A stretch of 64,000 nt of DNA. It comes from Sulfuriflexus mobilis (lineage in GTDB: Bacteria; Pseudomonadota; Gammaproteobacteria; AKS1). The DNA lies in the NCBI RefSeq assembly GCF_003967195.1, contig NZ_AP018725.1, forward strand, positions 1,922,001 to 1,986,000, in the 5' to 3' direction. A program made the position numbers and the translations under genes. Shown one piece after another: positions 26,296 to 34,988 of the stretch; positions within the stretch are counted from its first letter, which is position 1; every line of letters starts with the position of its first letter. Under the pieces are notes generated by a model that saw nothing but the letters and a program-made list of their open reading frames with translations, did not search any database and was not told the origin of the DNA.

Positions 26296-28515
26296 TTACT
26301 TCGCCAGGATGTTAGCGCGCTCAACCATGGCTTCAGCGGTGATGCCGTTAAAGTTCATGATTTCGGCTGGCGAAGCAGTGGTCTCGCCACGTTTCCAGGC
26401 GAAGGTGTCACGTTTTGCTGCGCGTGTACGTAACAGCACGGGCTCTAACGGCGCACTTGGCCCACCACTGACGGCAAGTAATACATCGGCATCAAACAGG
26501 GCATTAAAGTGGTCGTCGTCCATGAACTTGTTATCAGGCTCTGATACCGTATCCCATGCCACATCGGTAGGGCGGTATAAACGGCGTGGGTTAACCACGG
26601 CCACAATGCGGACACGGTAACCTTCCGTCTCCAGCTTATCTTTCGCCTCAAATACGGGCAGGAAGACCATGTCACCGGTTACGGCAAAGACTATTGTGCC
26701 CTTACTGCCTGATTTACTCTCGTAAATAGTGGCCGCGCCCTCTTCGACAGCATGTTGGGCCTCATCCAGTGTCATGTAAACAGGCAACGGGCTCTTGGAG
26801 GCAATGATCACCATGCCTTTATTGAAGCTATTGGTTGCCCATTCGTATGCCACCTGAATCGTATTGGCATCACAGGGAAATAACGGGAAAAGGTTACCGT
26901 TACGCATCATCGCAGCAAAATAGTTTTCAATTTCAGGGCGTTGATGGGTCCAGCCATTACGGCCTTGTTCCAGTGCACCGGCTGTAAACATGGTTACGAT
27001 GGATGGCGTCTTGCGGCGCAACTCGGCCATGGCCTGGGTAACGGTTTGAACAATTGGCCAGCCATTAATGGCAAAACTTTCATATGACAACCATAAGGCA
27101 CGCGAACCGAATAATGCCAGGCCGGCAGCAAGTCCGGCACAGGCATCTTCATTGAGTGGTTCATAAACCTGCCCGTTCGGTTCCTGGTTGTAAAGCGGGT
27201 CCACCGTTGGATGACGGATTTTCAGCGCATCATTAATGTTTTTCATCGCAGAGGCTTCATTACCATCGGCATTGGTGACGACGAAACGCTTATCCGCCTT
27301 GCCTACAGCGGCTACCAGTGCACCCATGGCGGTTGAAGGCACCGCCTTTTCATCTTTACTGAATTCATGCAGGGGCAACTTGCCCAGTGGGGTAAGCTCG
27401 AGAACATGTTCTGTGACGGATGTTCTGACAGCAGGCCCGCCGCCGGCACGCACGAAATTATCACGGACTATCTGCCATGCCTCCGGATTTAAGGCCCGGC
27501 GTTGCAGGCCGGCAATAATTTGAGGATGTTCCAGCGTATCTGCCGGATACAGATTATGTGACTTTGAGCCCACTGTGTGTACGCCGGCGCCTTTCATTTG
27601 TTTGATAATGAATGCGGTTAATGTACCCCCCATGGCGGATCGGGCTGCCTTATCAACACCTTCAAGTACTGCCTGGGTAAACTTAAGACGGTTCTCGAAT
27701 GAAAAATAGGTGCTGTCGATATAATCACCTTCCTGGCCTGAGTCATCAAAGTCTTTTGCATCAATCAACACAACCTCTTTGAAGCCATGACCTTTCCAGT
27801 AATTGGTCATGTCTTCATTGCTCATGCGTGAAACCATCGAATGGTGTTCCTGGCTGTATCCATTCCAGACCAGTGTCGGCATAAAGTTGGTTGTTTCTGG
27901 GTAGGCCGTATTAAAATGCATCATGGCTGAGAGGATATAGGGCTCTCCCATACCGCCATCACCCATGGTGAACGGGAATAACTTTTCAGGGTGGAGTAAT
28001 GCGCCCGCCATGGCAAAGTGCTGTCCCTGGCCTAATGGACCTGCGGGTGCGAGCAGGCCTGGTACGGCCCCTGATAAATGTCCAAGCAGGCCATGGCGTT
28101 CACGAAAACGCGCCTGCATATCGCTGACGGTATGGATACCCATCTCTTCAAGTGAGCTATCCAGAAACATGGCGCTATAGAAGCCCGGTGCATGGTGGCC
28201 CACTTCAGTAACAATATTGGTATGGCCCAGCATAACCAGTGCGGCATACGCATCCGCACTCGAGGCAAACCCACCCGGGTGGCCTGAGCCCTTGGAGCCG
28301 CACACCTGTAAGGTCAGGTAACGTAGTGCATCGGCCATCAACTGCGTCTGATAGACAGACTGCGGACTACAGCAGTCACTGATCGCACTCTGCCCCTCGG
28401 CAATAACTGCCGTAGCGGCTTTATCAGCATAGTCCGGCCATGCCTCACCATAGTGCTGAATGCCTTTGCAGAATACTGGCGCTGCAGGCATCTGTTGCTG
28501 TGCTGTTGTGGTCAT
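26296..28515 (-). CDS. Phosphoketolase/transketolase-like ThDP enzyme, reaction unknown
   Basis: About 739 residues. MGDGGMGEP followed some 30 residues later by VWNGYSQ is the GDG-N thiamine diphosphate motif. GSGHPGGF and GHHAPGFYSAM match the N-terminal His loops, VYEPLNEDACAGLAAGLALF followed by LWLSYESF matches the phosphoketolase segment with the catalytic Glu, and GRNGWTHQRPEIENY matches its THQ loop. So it belongs to the phosphoketolase side of the family but is shorter than the usual 790-825 residues and not a typical XFP. The start chosen is ATG 28515, eight bases after GGAGG; GTG 28524 is alternative. No acetate kinase or phosphotransacetylase is nearby. The gene diverges from the IclR regulator. 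Confidence 0.75.
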   Translation of the reverse strand: MTTTAQQQMPAAPVFCKGIQHYGEAWPDYADKAATAVIAEGQSAISDCCSPQSVYQTQLMADALRYLTLQVCGSKGSGHPGGFASSADAYAALVMLGHTNIVTEVGHHAPGFYSAMFLDSSLEEMGIHTVSDMQARFRERHGLLGHLSGAVPGLLAPAGPLGQGQHFAMAGALLHPEKLFPFTMGDGGMGEPYILSAMMHFNTAYPETTNFMPTLVWNGYSQEHHSMVSRMSNEDMTNYWKGHGFKEVVLIDAKDFDDSGQEGDYIDSTYFSFENRLKFTQAVLEGVDKAARSAMGGTLTAFIIKQMKGAGVHTVGSKSHNLYPADTLEHPQIIAGLQRRALNPEAWQIVRDNFVRAGGGPAVRTSVTEHVLELTPLGKLPLHEFSKDEKAVPSTAMGALVAAVGKADKRFVVTNADGNEASAMKNINDALKIRHPTVDPLYNQEPNGQVYEPLNEDACAGLAAGLALFGSRALWLSYESFAINGWPIVQTVTQAMAELRRKTPSIVTMFTAGALEQGRNGWTHQRPEIENYFAAMMRNGNLFPLFPCDANTIQVAYEWATNSFNKGMVIIASKSPLPVYMTLDEAQHAVEEGAATIYESKSGSKGTIVFAVTGDMVFLPVFEAKDKLETEGYRVRIVAVVNPRRLYRPTDVAWDTVSEPDNKFMDDDHFNALFDADVLLAVSGGPSAPLEPVLLRTRAAKRDTFAWKRGETTASPAEIMNFNGITAEAMVERANILAK

Positions 28516-28614
28516 TTTGCTCACCTCCGAAAAATTACGTATTACTCGTAGCCACTGTGTCAGTGGGTGGTGCTATTTGAAGACAGGTTAACCATAGAAC
28601 ATGCCGCCCAATCC

Positions 28615-28642
28615 CACAATACACAATCGTTTTCATAATGCG
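28615..28642. promoter_or_regulatory. Operator-like direct repeat, copy 1
   Basis: A 28-bp sequence containing ACAATCGTTTTCATAATG recurs at 28727-28754 with two mismatches. It lies 100 bp upstream of the phosphoketolase-like start, in the divergent intergenic region shared with the IclR gene. A binding site for that regulator is the simplest reading (inference). Confidence 0.65.
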
Positions 28643-28726
28643 CAATATCGTGTACAATTTTGTCTATATAGAGGCTATTCACCCTAAATAAGTACTGGTT
28701 TAAACATAGAAGATGATCTAATCTTT

Positions 28727-28754
28727 CACAATAGACAATCGTTTTCATAATACG
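28727..28754. promoter_or_regulatory. Operator-like direct repeat, copy 2
   Basis: Second copy of the 28-bp repeat, 112 bp from the first and ending 11 bp before the IclR start codon. Its position over the iclR-like leader suggests autoregulation. Confidence 0.65.
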
Positions 28755-28765
28755 GAAATTTAAAA

Positions 28766-29518
28766 ATGAGCAAAACACCCTCCATCCAGGTCATTGATCG
28801 CATGGCCTTATTGCTGAATATCATGGCGCGCTATGACGATGCGGTCAGCCTGAAGATTCTTTCCGCTGAAAGCGAATTACACCCCTCCACGGCATTTCGA
28901 ATCCTCGCGTCACTGGCTAAACACCAGTATGTTGAGCGAGATGACAGCGGTTATTACCGGCTGGGGATTAAATTACTCCACCTCGGCTCCCATGTTCGCC
29001 AACGCGTAGGCCTTAGCCAGCAGGCTAAACCGATAATGAGAAAACTACGTGATGAATTAGGCGAAACCATCAACCTCACAATAAGAGAGAATGACGAGGT
29101 CGTATATGTTGAGCGTTGCATCAGTAGCCAGATGATGCGTGTCGAACAGGTAATAGGTAGTCGGGCGCCATTACATGTCACCGCTGTGGGTAAATTAATG
29201 TTGGCAGAAGCGGGTGAAGAAGAGTGCCGCCAATATGCACAAAGGACCGGGTTACCGGCGTATACAGAAAATACCATTACGGACATAGATGACCTGATCA
29301 GCAAAACCAAACAGGCAAAAATTAATGGTTATGCCTATGATAATGAAGAAGCCGAAAAAGGCGTTGGTTGTATTGGGGTGTTGATTTATAACAATGCTGG
29401 CGACATTGCCGGTGGCTTATCACTTTCAGCACCGATAGAACGGCGAAAAGAAGAATGGATACCCATCATCATAGAAGCAGGCAAGCGTCTATCAGAGAGC
29501 CTGGGATACTTCGGCTAA
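28766..29518 (+). CDS. IclR-family transcriptional regulator
   Basis: 250 residues. The N-terminal winged helix spans about 5-65 (AVSLKILSAESELHPSTAFR is the recognition region, YYRLGIKLLHLG ends the wing). The C-terminal effector domain has TINLTIRENDEVVYVERCIS and the conserved TAVGKLMLAE and GVGCIGVLIYNNAGDIAGGL segments. IclR proteins sense small carboxylates and sugar acids. It is divergent from the phosphoketolase/kinase genes and upstream of the hydratase gene, so it probably controls the whole catabolic set through the two 28-bp repeats. Confidence 0.9.
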   Translation: MSKTPSIQVIDRMALLLNIMARYDDAVSLKILSAESELHPSTAFRILASLAKHQYVERDDSGYYRLGIKLLHLGSHVRQRVGLSQQAKPIMRKLRDELGETINLTIRENDEVVYVERCISSQMMRVEQVIGSRAPLHVTAVGKLMLAEAGEEECRQYAQRTGLPAYTENTITDIDDLISKTKQAKINGYAYDNEEAEKGVGCIGVLIYNNAGDIAGGLSLSAPIERRKEEWIPIIIEAGKRLSESLGYFG

Positions 29519-29591
29519 TATTCTTTTAACAGTGATAATCGTTGTTCAATACGCTATCTATTCATGAATACGAAACGCAGAGTGATATCTC

Positions 29592-30311
29592 ATGACCAAA
29601 TCAATTTCTGAACAGGAACTTATTGAAGACGATGTGCTGATACAGGCAATGAATCTACAGCTGCATAAATGGAAGGCCATGCTCGCTTCCGGGCAGGAAA
29701 GAGTAGGTTGGAAAATTGGCTTTAATACTTTAGCTGATCAAGAGCGCATGCATCTGTCCTCCCCTATTATTGGTTTTTTAACCAGCAAAAGCCTTCTCGA
29801 GAACGATGGGGCTTATAAGGCAAAAGCTGCCTCTAAAATAATGCTCGAGGCAGAGATAGCTATTCTTATTGGGCAGGATGTTCCCGCAGGTGCGGATAAG
29901 GCACAATTGGCCGCAGCAATTGAGGGCTTTGCGCCGGCAATAGAGATCGTTGATGTAGCCAGGACACCTCATGATATCACGTCAATTCTTGAAGATAATC
30001 TCTTTCACGAGGCTGTCATACTGGGGCCGGTTAGCCGTGAGCACCCTGGTTTAGCGGCCCGGGACGTTGATGCCAAAGTATTTATTAATCAGGAGAACGT
30101 TCAGAGCGGCGATCCTTCGCGTTATCCTGAAGATATTACCGAAATCGTCTCGGTGGTTGCTGATACACTGGCCAGGCAGGGAGAGTCTCTGCAAGCGGGT
30201 GACTGGATAATATCAGGCTCAATCACCAAACCTGTTGCCGTGCAGGCGGGTGATCAGATAGAAGTATCATTATTGCCACTGGGTACACTTTCTGCGGAGA
30301 TTACTGAATAA
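29592..30311 (+). CDS. 2-keto-4-pentenoate hydratase/fumarylacetoacetate hydrolase-family protein
   Basis: 239 residues of the FAH superfamily, hydratase branch: GWKIGFNTLADQERMHLSSP, then IMLEAEIAILIGQDV with the EAE metal ligands, FAPAIEIVDVARTP, and GDWIISGSITKPVAVQAGDQ at the C-terminal active-site strand. Relatives hydrate or decarboxylate unsaturated 2-oxo acids, or hydrolyse C-C bonds. It follows the IclR gene by 73 bp on the same strand, so it probably acts on a 2-oxo acid in the same pathway as the TRAP/kinase/phosphoketolase-like genes. The exact reaction cannot be assigned. Confidence 0.8.
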   Translation: MTKSISEQELIEDDVLIQAMNLQLHKWKAMLASGQERVGWKIGFNTLADQERMHLSSPIIGFLTSKSLLENDGAYKAKAASKIMLEAEIAILIGQDVPAGADKAQLAAAIEGFAPAIEIVDVARTPHDITSILEDNLFHEAVILGPVSREHPGLAARDVDAKVFINQENVQSGDPSRYPEDITEIVSVVADTLARQGESLQAGDWIISGSITKPVAVQAGDQIEVSLLPLGTLSAEITE

Positions 30312-30387
30312 GATATCATAGGTATCTACCTGCCCTGTCTGAATAGGCAACAGCAGCAAGATTATTTTGTTAGGCCACCTCTTCTGG

Positions 30388-30948
30388 TTATATTTCAATC
30401 AATTCGGCATCCACCACATAACGTAACGGTCCGCCGCTAACGAGGCTATCAAACGGATAACAGGTGACGAGATGTAGCAGCTTGTTGTCCGGGTCACTGA
30501 CCAGTTTATGCCGATGTATATTCAGCAATCGTATATCCCGTACCCGGTAACGATATTGCCCGCTGGCGGTTTGCAGATGGATGTCATTTCCCTGTTGTAA
30601 TTGCTGCAGAAAACGGAAGTGCGTATCACGGTGACCACTGATCACAACACTACCGGCCTCGCCGGGCATGGCACTGCCCTGAGTATGGCCCGGACCAAAC
30701 GCCAGCGTACGCCCGCTGTCGCCTGCGAGGACGATCTGATCGATACCCTGAGCCGGTACGCTGATCCGCGCCACGGCCCAGGTGTCGGCCCACGGCCAGG
30801 GTCTGGCCGCTTGTCCACTCTGCAGCGCCTCCTGCCAGGAACGCTCGAGTAGCTGTTGCGCGAGCGCTGCCTTGAGGTAGATCCAGCCACCGTCTGCCAG
30901 CAGGTATCCGCCGCCAAGCATGAGCAGCAATAACACAAACTTTTTCAT
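30388..30948 (-). CDS. Class GN sortase of the proteobacterial dedicated sortase system
   Basis: 186 residues. An N-terminal membrane anchor (about 4-20) precedes a sortase domain with the catalytic His in VVISGHRDTHF (H106), Cys in LLHLVTCYPF (C163) and Arg in SGGPLRYVV (R176). Gram-negative class GN sortases usually have one target encoded next door (family knowledge). Its ATG overlaps the stop of that target gene by 4 bp (30945-30948). It acts at the inner membrane on its periplasmic face, cleaving the C-terminal sorting signal of the VIT/VWA protein. Confidence 0.92.
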   Translation of the reverse strand: MKKFVLLLLMLGGGYLLADGGWIYLKAALAQQLLERSWQEALQSGQAARPWPWADTWAVARISVPAQGIDQIVLAGDSGRTLAFGPGHTQGSAMPGEAGSVVISGHRDTHFRFLQQLQQGNDIHLQTASGQYRYRVRDIRLLNIHRHKLVSDPDNKLLHLVTCYPFDSLVSGGPLRYVVDAELIEI

Positions 30949-33074
30949 ATGTCCGTCCTGTTCAGCCAGGGCCAGGCGACCATACCTAGCAGCAGCAATA
31001 CCAGACCGACGAGTAGTTGCAGCATCGCAGGGGTCGCGGTCTTTGCCATGCCGAATACCCGCCCAAACACCTTATTGGCGTTCATGCCCTTGGGTAATTG
31101 TGTCTTCATCGCATGACTTACGAGCGGTTCATTATGGCGCACCGGGGTTATATCCACGGCCACCAGACTGGTGAACTTGCTTACCAGATGATGTTTGAGC
31201 GCAAGTTGAAGAACCTTGTCACCTAATACTTTTTGTTTGTCCTGGCCATGAATAGCCAGACGCTGGTCCATAAGTGATGCGATCTTACGCCGTGCCCACA
31301 CCGCGGCGATACCCTGCCGCTGTTGTCCGCCGGACAGGTTAACCTGCGTCTGCCATGGCATGGCACCAAACCTGCCCTTCAGTTGCAGGTCAACGGGTAA
31401 TTGATCGGCCTTCATGGCCAGTATCACGGGTTCGCCCAGATAGAGATCCGGCAGCGGGTCAGGCAGGGTCTCAACTACCGTGGCGTCTGACAATACCAGC
31501 TTCAGATCAGTCAGTGCCGGTTGCGATAACTTGAACAAAAGTGGCTCCATCTTTGCCAGCACCTCATGGGTATTGCCGATATAGGTAAATGTACCGCGGC
31601 CGCGCTCGGCTGCCTTGCGCATGAAATAACTGTTGGGGGCAGAACCAATACCGATGGTAAACAGCCTATTGTTACCGAGGTGGATATTGATCGTCTGGAA
31701 CAACTGGTCTTCATTGCCCACCGCACCGTCGGTGAGAAAAATCACCTGGCGAAGGCTGTTGAAATCATTGCGAATAGTCAGTGCACGCTTTAATGCCGGC
31801 AGCATCTCGGTGCCACCATTGGCATGCAGTTGCTCAACAAAACGTTCTGCATGCGCCACGCGCAATGAAGTGGCAACACGCGCATCCGGAAACAGGCTAC
31901 CGTAACCGTGGTTAAACCAGATAATGTTAAAGCGGTCACGTGTCGACAGGCGTTCCAGTGCTAGCTTAAGTGCGGCCTTTGCCTGTGCAATTGAGTCGCC
32001 ACTCATTGAACCTGAAACGTCAATCACAAAAATAAACTCACGTGCGGCAATCTGCTGTTTCATATTGGCTAAGTCTGGCGGCATAACCATGAGCAGGGCA
32101 TAATCCTCGTCCTGATAGCGCTGCTTGAACATCGCGGCAACGGGGGCCTCATTCGCCACTGGCTTCCATACCAGTTCAAAATCCCGGTCCGCCGTAACCT
32201 CGCCTGCGGCGAGCTTGATATGAAATACGCCTGTGCTGTCCTCTTTGCTGAGGATGGTGTGATAAGGACTGCTCAGTTCTGCCAGTTGAAACCCCGGTGC
32301 CAGGTCAATGGAAATGGCTACCGGGCTTGCCAGCTCGTCTTGCGGGGTTGCTACCGGGGGGGTGATGCGTGCAGCATCCGCTACCTGTGGAGTATTCGTA
32401 TGCCTTCCCTGCGCCCAGCCACTTCCACTGAAACTGACTGCATCGCTTACCGGAGCCAATGAAACAGCGGCCCCGGGAATATAACGTGGCGTGATCGCCA
32501 TAGGAAAACGCAGGCTGAAGTGGTTGTCGGTATACGTCAGTGTTTGCAGATATTCTATTTCAACATGTACCTGTTCACCCGGCGCGATGTTGGCGACCGA
32601 GGTAGTAAACATGTTGGGCCGTTCCTGTTCCAGCAGTGATGCGCGTTTGCCCGCGCGCCTGGCCTGCTGATAAATCTTTTTCGCCTGTTTGCGTTCCTTG
32701 ATCTGCCCTTCGATCACCCGCTCACCAATACGCAGGCGCATGCGATCGACTGCGGCTTGTTCCGGCAACGGAAACACATAAACCCCTTCCGCCCATTCAG
32801 TGCCTTCATTTCGAAACTGTTGGCTAACCTTGACCCGCGCCACCATACCGGACACCTGCATGCTGACATCCGTGTTCAGCAATGGTGACGGAGAATATTG
32901 TCCGGGGGTATCGGTTTTCAACAATAATGAACCGTGTGTGACTTCAGATGCACGCATGCTGCCATCATTACGCAGCATTTCACTGGCCTGTAACATAGGC
33001 CCCTTGCCTGCCAGTAGCGCCAAACCCAGCAGCCAATGCATCACATAGCGCTTATCTATTATAATTTTGTTCAT
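30945..33074 (-). CDS. Sortase target protein with VIT and von Willebrand A domains
   Basis: About 709 residues from ATG 33074, preceded by GGAGA; a longer frame opens at 33158. A signal peptide is followed by a VIT domain (VAQVSQQFRNEGTEW-like segment, then GQIKERKQAKKIYQQARRAG) and a VWA domain with the MIDAS motif FVIDVSGSMSGDS. The C-terminus GMAKTATPA, a hydrophobic helix and NRT form a sorting-signal layout, but the expected Leu-Pro of LPxT is Met-Ala here. This is the known marine proteobacterial sortase target type. It is probably anchored or processed by the adjacent sortase and may bind surfaces or metals. Confidence 0.88.
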   Translation of the reverse strand: MNKIIIDKRYVMHWLLGLALLAGKGPMLQASEMLRNDGSMRASEVTHGSLLLKTDTPGQYSPSPLLNTDVSMQVSGMVARVKVSQQFRNEGTEWAEGVYVFPLPEQAAVDRMRLRIGERVIEGQIKERKQAKKIYQQARRAGKRASLLEQERPNMFTTSVANIAPGEQVHVEIEYLQTLTYTDNHFSLRFPMAITPRYIPGAAVSLAPVSDAVSFSGSGWAQGRHTNTPQVADAARITPPVATPQDELASPVAISIDLAPGFQLAELSSPYHTILSKEDSTGVFHIKLAAGEVTADRDFELVWKPVANEAPVAAMFKQRYQDEDYALLMVMPPDLANMKQQIAAREFIFVIDVSGSMSGDSIAQAKAALKLALERLSTRDRFNIIWFNHGYGSLFPDARVATSLRVAHAERFVEQLHANGGTEMLPALKRALTIRNDFNSLRQVIFLTDGAVGNEDQLFQTINIHLGNNRLFTIGIGSAPNSYFMRKAAERGRGTFTYIGNTHEVLAKMEPLLFKLSQPALTDLKLVLSDATVVETLPDPLPDLYLGEPVILAMKADQLPVDLQLKGRFGAMPWQTQVNLSGGQQRQGIAAVWARRKIASLMDQRLAIHGQDKQKVLGDKVLQLALKHHLVSKFTSLVAVDITPVRHNEPLVSHAMKTQLPKGMNANKVFGRVFGMAKTATPAMLQLLVGLVLLLLGMVAWPWLNRTDI

Positions 33075-33225
33075 CTGAGTTCTCCTTGTCGGGGCTATCT
33101 GCAGATTCCACACCATCCAGATAGCGATGACACTCATAATCAAGGCTAAACGGTACAAGTGGCTCGCAGATCAGTTCCGGGTGATCGAAAATAAGTTCGT
33201 CAGTGATCGGTATAAACAGTTTCAT
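33052..33225 (-). CDS. Small 57-residue protein in the sortase operon, function unknown
   Basis: An ORF from ATG 33225 to TAA 33052: MKLFIPITDELIFDHPELIC, then EPLVPFSLDYECHRYLDG and an acidic, Ser-rich tail. It is 11 bp downstream of the pdsO stop and overlaps the start of the VIT/VWA target gene by 23 bp in another frame, the kind of packing expected of a real operon gene. It has no signal peptide or membrane segment, so it is probably cytoplasmic. I do not recognise a family. The ribosome-binding site is weak (AAGG, 10 bases upstream). A coupling leader for the target gene is an alternative. Confidence 0.6.
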   Translation of the reverse strand: MKLFIPITDELIFDHPELICEPLVPFSLDYECHRYLDGVESADSPDKENSDEQNYNR

Positions 33226-33236
33226 GAGTTATTGCC

Positions 33237-34046
33237 TTATTGCTGACGCAAACCGACAGGCACAATGCTTCCCACTCGTTTGCCTGCGCCTTTCAACGAT
33301 GCGGCCTTGTCAGCATCTGATGGCTGGGTGATAAAATTAATCACCACACGGCGATCAAATGCATAGGCTTCAATATCACTCGGTGTCGAAATGGTATTGC
33401 GCTCTCCCCAGGCAGTGGCATGGATGCGTGTGTTTTTTATGCCGGCCTTTACCAGCATTTGACGAATGCTGTTTATGCGGCGCGTGGAAAGTGCAAGGTT
33501 GTCAGTGTCTGCCCCACGCGGGTCAGCATGACCGGCAAGCTGAATATCCACCTCGGGGAACAGTTTCATGACCGCAATCACCCTTTGCAGTTGCGGTGTG
33601 TAATGCGGCTCAATATTTGAGCTATTGGTTCGAAACTGCACATCCACGCGCATACCACTGGCCAATGCATTGACCGCCTTGCGATTCGCGCCGGATGTAA
33701 CCTTATGTAACAGTGTACTGTCCCGACTTACCTCTATACGGGCTTTGGCCATGCCGGACTGTGCATGTGTGATGTCTTTGCGCAGCGCGGCCAGCTGTTG
33801 ATCTTTTTCCGTCAACTGCTGTTTGTAGTCTTCGGTCTGCCCCGCCTGTGCACCAATAAGACCACCGACAACAAAACCGATGGGGCCGCCGACTAACGCC
33901 CCGGCCAGCAGGCCGATGCCAAGACCGGCATCCTCTCGGGTCGGCTGGTATTCATATCCCATGTCAGGGCCGATATCGGAGGCAAAGGTGTTAGTGCTGC
34001 CCATTACAGCGGCCAGTGAGATAGCTATAATTGTCTTTTTCATCAT
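33237..34046 (-). CDS. pdsO: PdsO, sortase-associated OmpA-like protein
   Basis: 269 residues: signal peptide MKKTIIAISLAAVMGSTNTF, a glycine-rich hydrophobic segment (GIGLLAGALVGGPIGFVVGG, about 43-65) like glycine-zipper domains, a coiled-coil stretch (TEKDQQLAALRKDITHAQSG), then an OmpA-type peptidoglycan-binding domain with VDIQLAGHADPRGADTDN and LSTRRINSIRQMLVKAGI. It belongs to the OmpA-like protein family found with proteobacterial dedicated sortase systems. It probably links the envelope to peptidoglycan and heads the minus-strand operon divergent from the regulators. Confidence 0.88.
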   Translation of the reverse strand: MMKKTIIAISLAAVMGSTNTFASDIGPDMGYEYQPTREDAGLGIGLLAGALVGGPIGFVVGGLIGAQAGQTEDYKQQLTEKDQQLAALRKDITHAQSGMAKARIEVSRDSTLLHKVTSGANRKAVNALASGMRVDVQFRTNSSNIEPHYTPQLQRVIAVMKLFPEVDIQLAGHADPRGADTDNLALSTRRINSIRQMLVKAGIKNTRIHATAWGERNTISTPSDIEAYAFDRRVVINFITQPSDADKAASLKGAGKRVGSIVPVGLRQQ

Positions 34047-34289
34047 GTTCTCCTTGTTTGCGATTGGGCCAGCGCTGCCATCCTTGGCAAATTCGGTGTA
34101 AATCCTGCTCCGATGACAATGCCTGTCTGCGCCGGGATAAGGTTCGATACAGATTTAAGCAATGATGGGCATTTCAATCTTTGCCGCGGGATGGAAAGAT
34201 CATGGAGAAATCATGGAGAGTGGCGCCCTATGCTCTGCACGGACGATGAGGTAAGGTACAGTTATTATTGAAGATTTGGAGGAAATCGC
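34047..34289. promoter_or_regulatory. Divergent promoter region between pdsO operon and pdsRS
   Basis: 243 bp with no gene, separating two divergent transcription units of the sortase system. It should hold both promoters and, by context, sites for the PdsR response regulator. No clear operator repeat was found by eye. Confidence 0.5.
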
Positions 34290-34988
34290 TTGGATAGAAC
34301 CATCGCCATCGTCGAGGATGACCCGGACCAGCGGCAAAACTGCGTCGATGCACTGACACGCCGAGGCTATCAGGTGCTGGCCTATGGCACACGTGCCGAG
34401 GCGCAGGCGGCATTTGAACAGCAGCTGCCGGACCTCGCGATCCTCGACATCATGCTCGGGGCCGAACAGGATGCAGGCTTTGAACTGTGCCGCTACCTGC
34501 TGGCACGTAAGTCAGACCTGCCGATCATTTTTCTTACCAGCCGCAGTGACGACATCGATCGTATTTCCGGTCTGCGTCTGGGCGCATGGGACTATCAGAC
34601 CAAACCGGTATCGCTGGAATTTCTGGCAGAACGCGTGAGTTCGGTATTTCGTATTCTGAATATCAACCAGGATAAGGAACCGACTGCCAATATCCACCAG
34701 ATTGGCGATCTTACTCTTGACAGCGAACGTATGCAGGTCGCATGGCAAGAACAGCCGCTGGTTCTGACCTTTACCGAATACAGTGTCTTGCAGGAATTGA
34801 TTAATAAAAAAGACGCGCGCGGCGCGAGTTATGATGAACTCGCCGAGGCAACGCGTCAGGGTGTGGTGCAGAACAACACTATTAACACCCACATCCTGCA
34901 CCTGCGCAACAAATTTCGAGACATTGATAAGGACTTTGATTGCATCAAGAGTGTCTATGGCTTCGGTTATCGCTGGGTGTGTGCATGA
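34290..34988 (+). CDS. pdsR: PdsR, response regulator of the dedicated sortase system
   Basis: 232 residues, OmpR/PhoB type. The receiver domain has the acidic pair in IVEDDPDQRQ, the phosphorylated Asp at LAILDIMLG (D53) and the Lys in YQTKPVS; the C-terminal winged helix contains LTFTEYSVLQELINKK and KSVYGFGYRWVCA. The start is a TTG at 34290, well placed after GGAGGA; this is unusual but fits the conserved receiver N-terminus. It overlaps the kinase gene by 4 bp and should control the divergent pdsO/target/sortase operon. Confidence 0.9.
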   Translation: MDRTIAIVEDDPDQRQNCVDALTRRGYQVLAYGTRAEAQAAFEQQLPDLAILDIMLGAEQDAGFELCRYLLARKSDLPIIFLTSRSDDIDRISGLRLGAWDYQTKPVSLEFLAERVSSVFRILNINQDKEPTANIHQIGDLTLDSERMQVAWQEQPLVLTFTEYSVLQELINKKDARGASYDELAEATRQGVVQNNTINTHILHLRNKFRDIDKDFDCIKSVYGFGYRWVCA

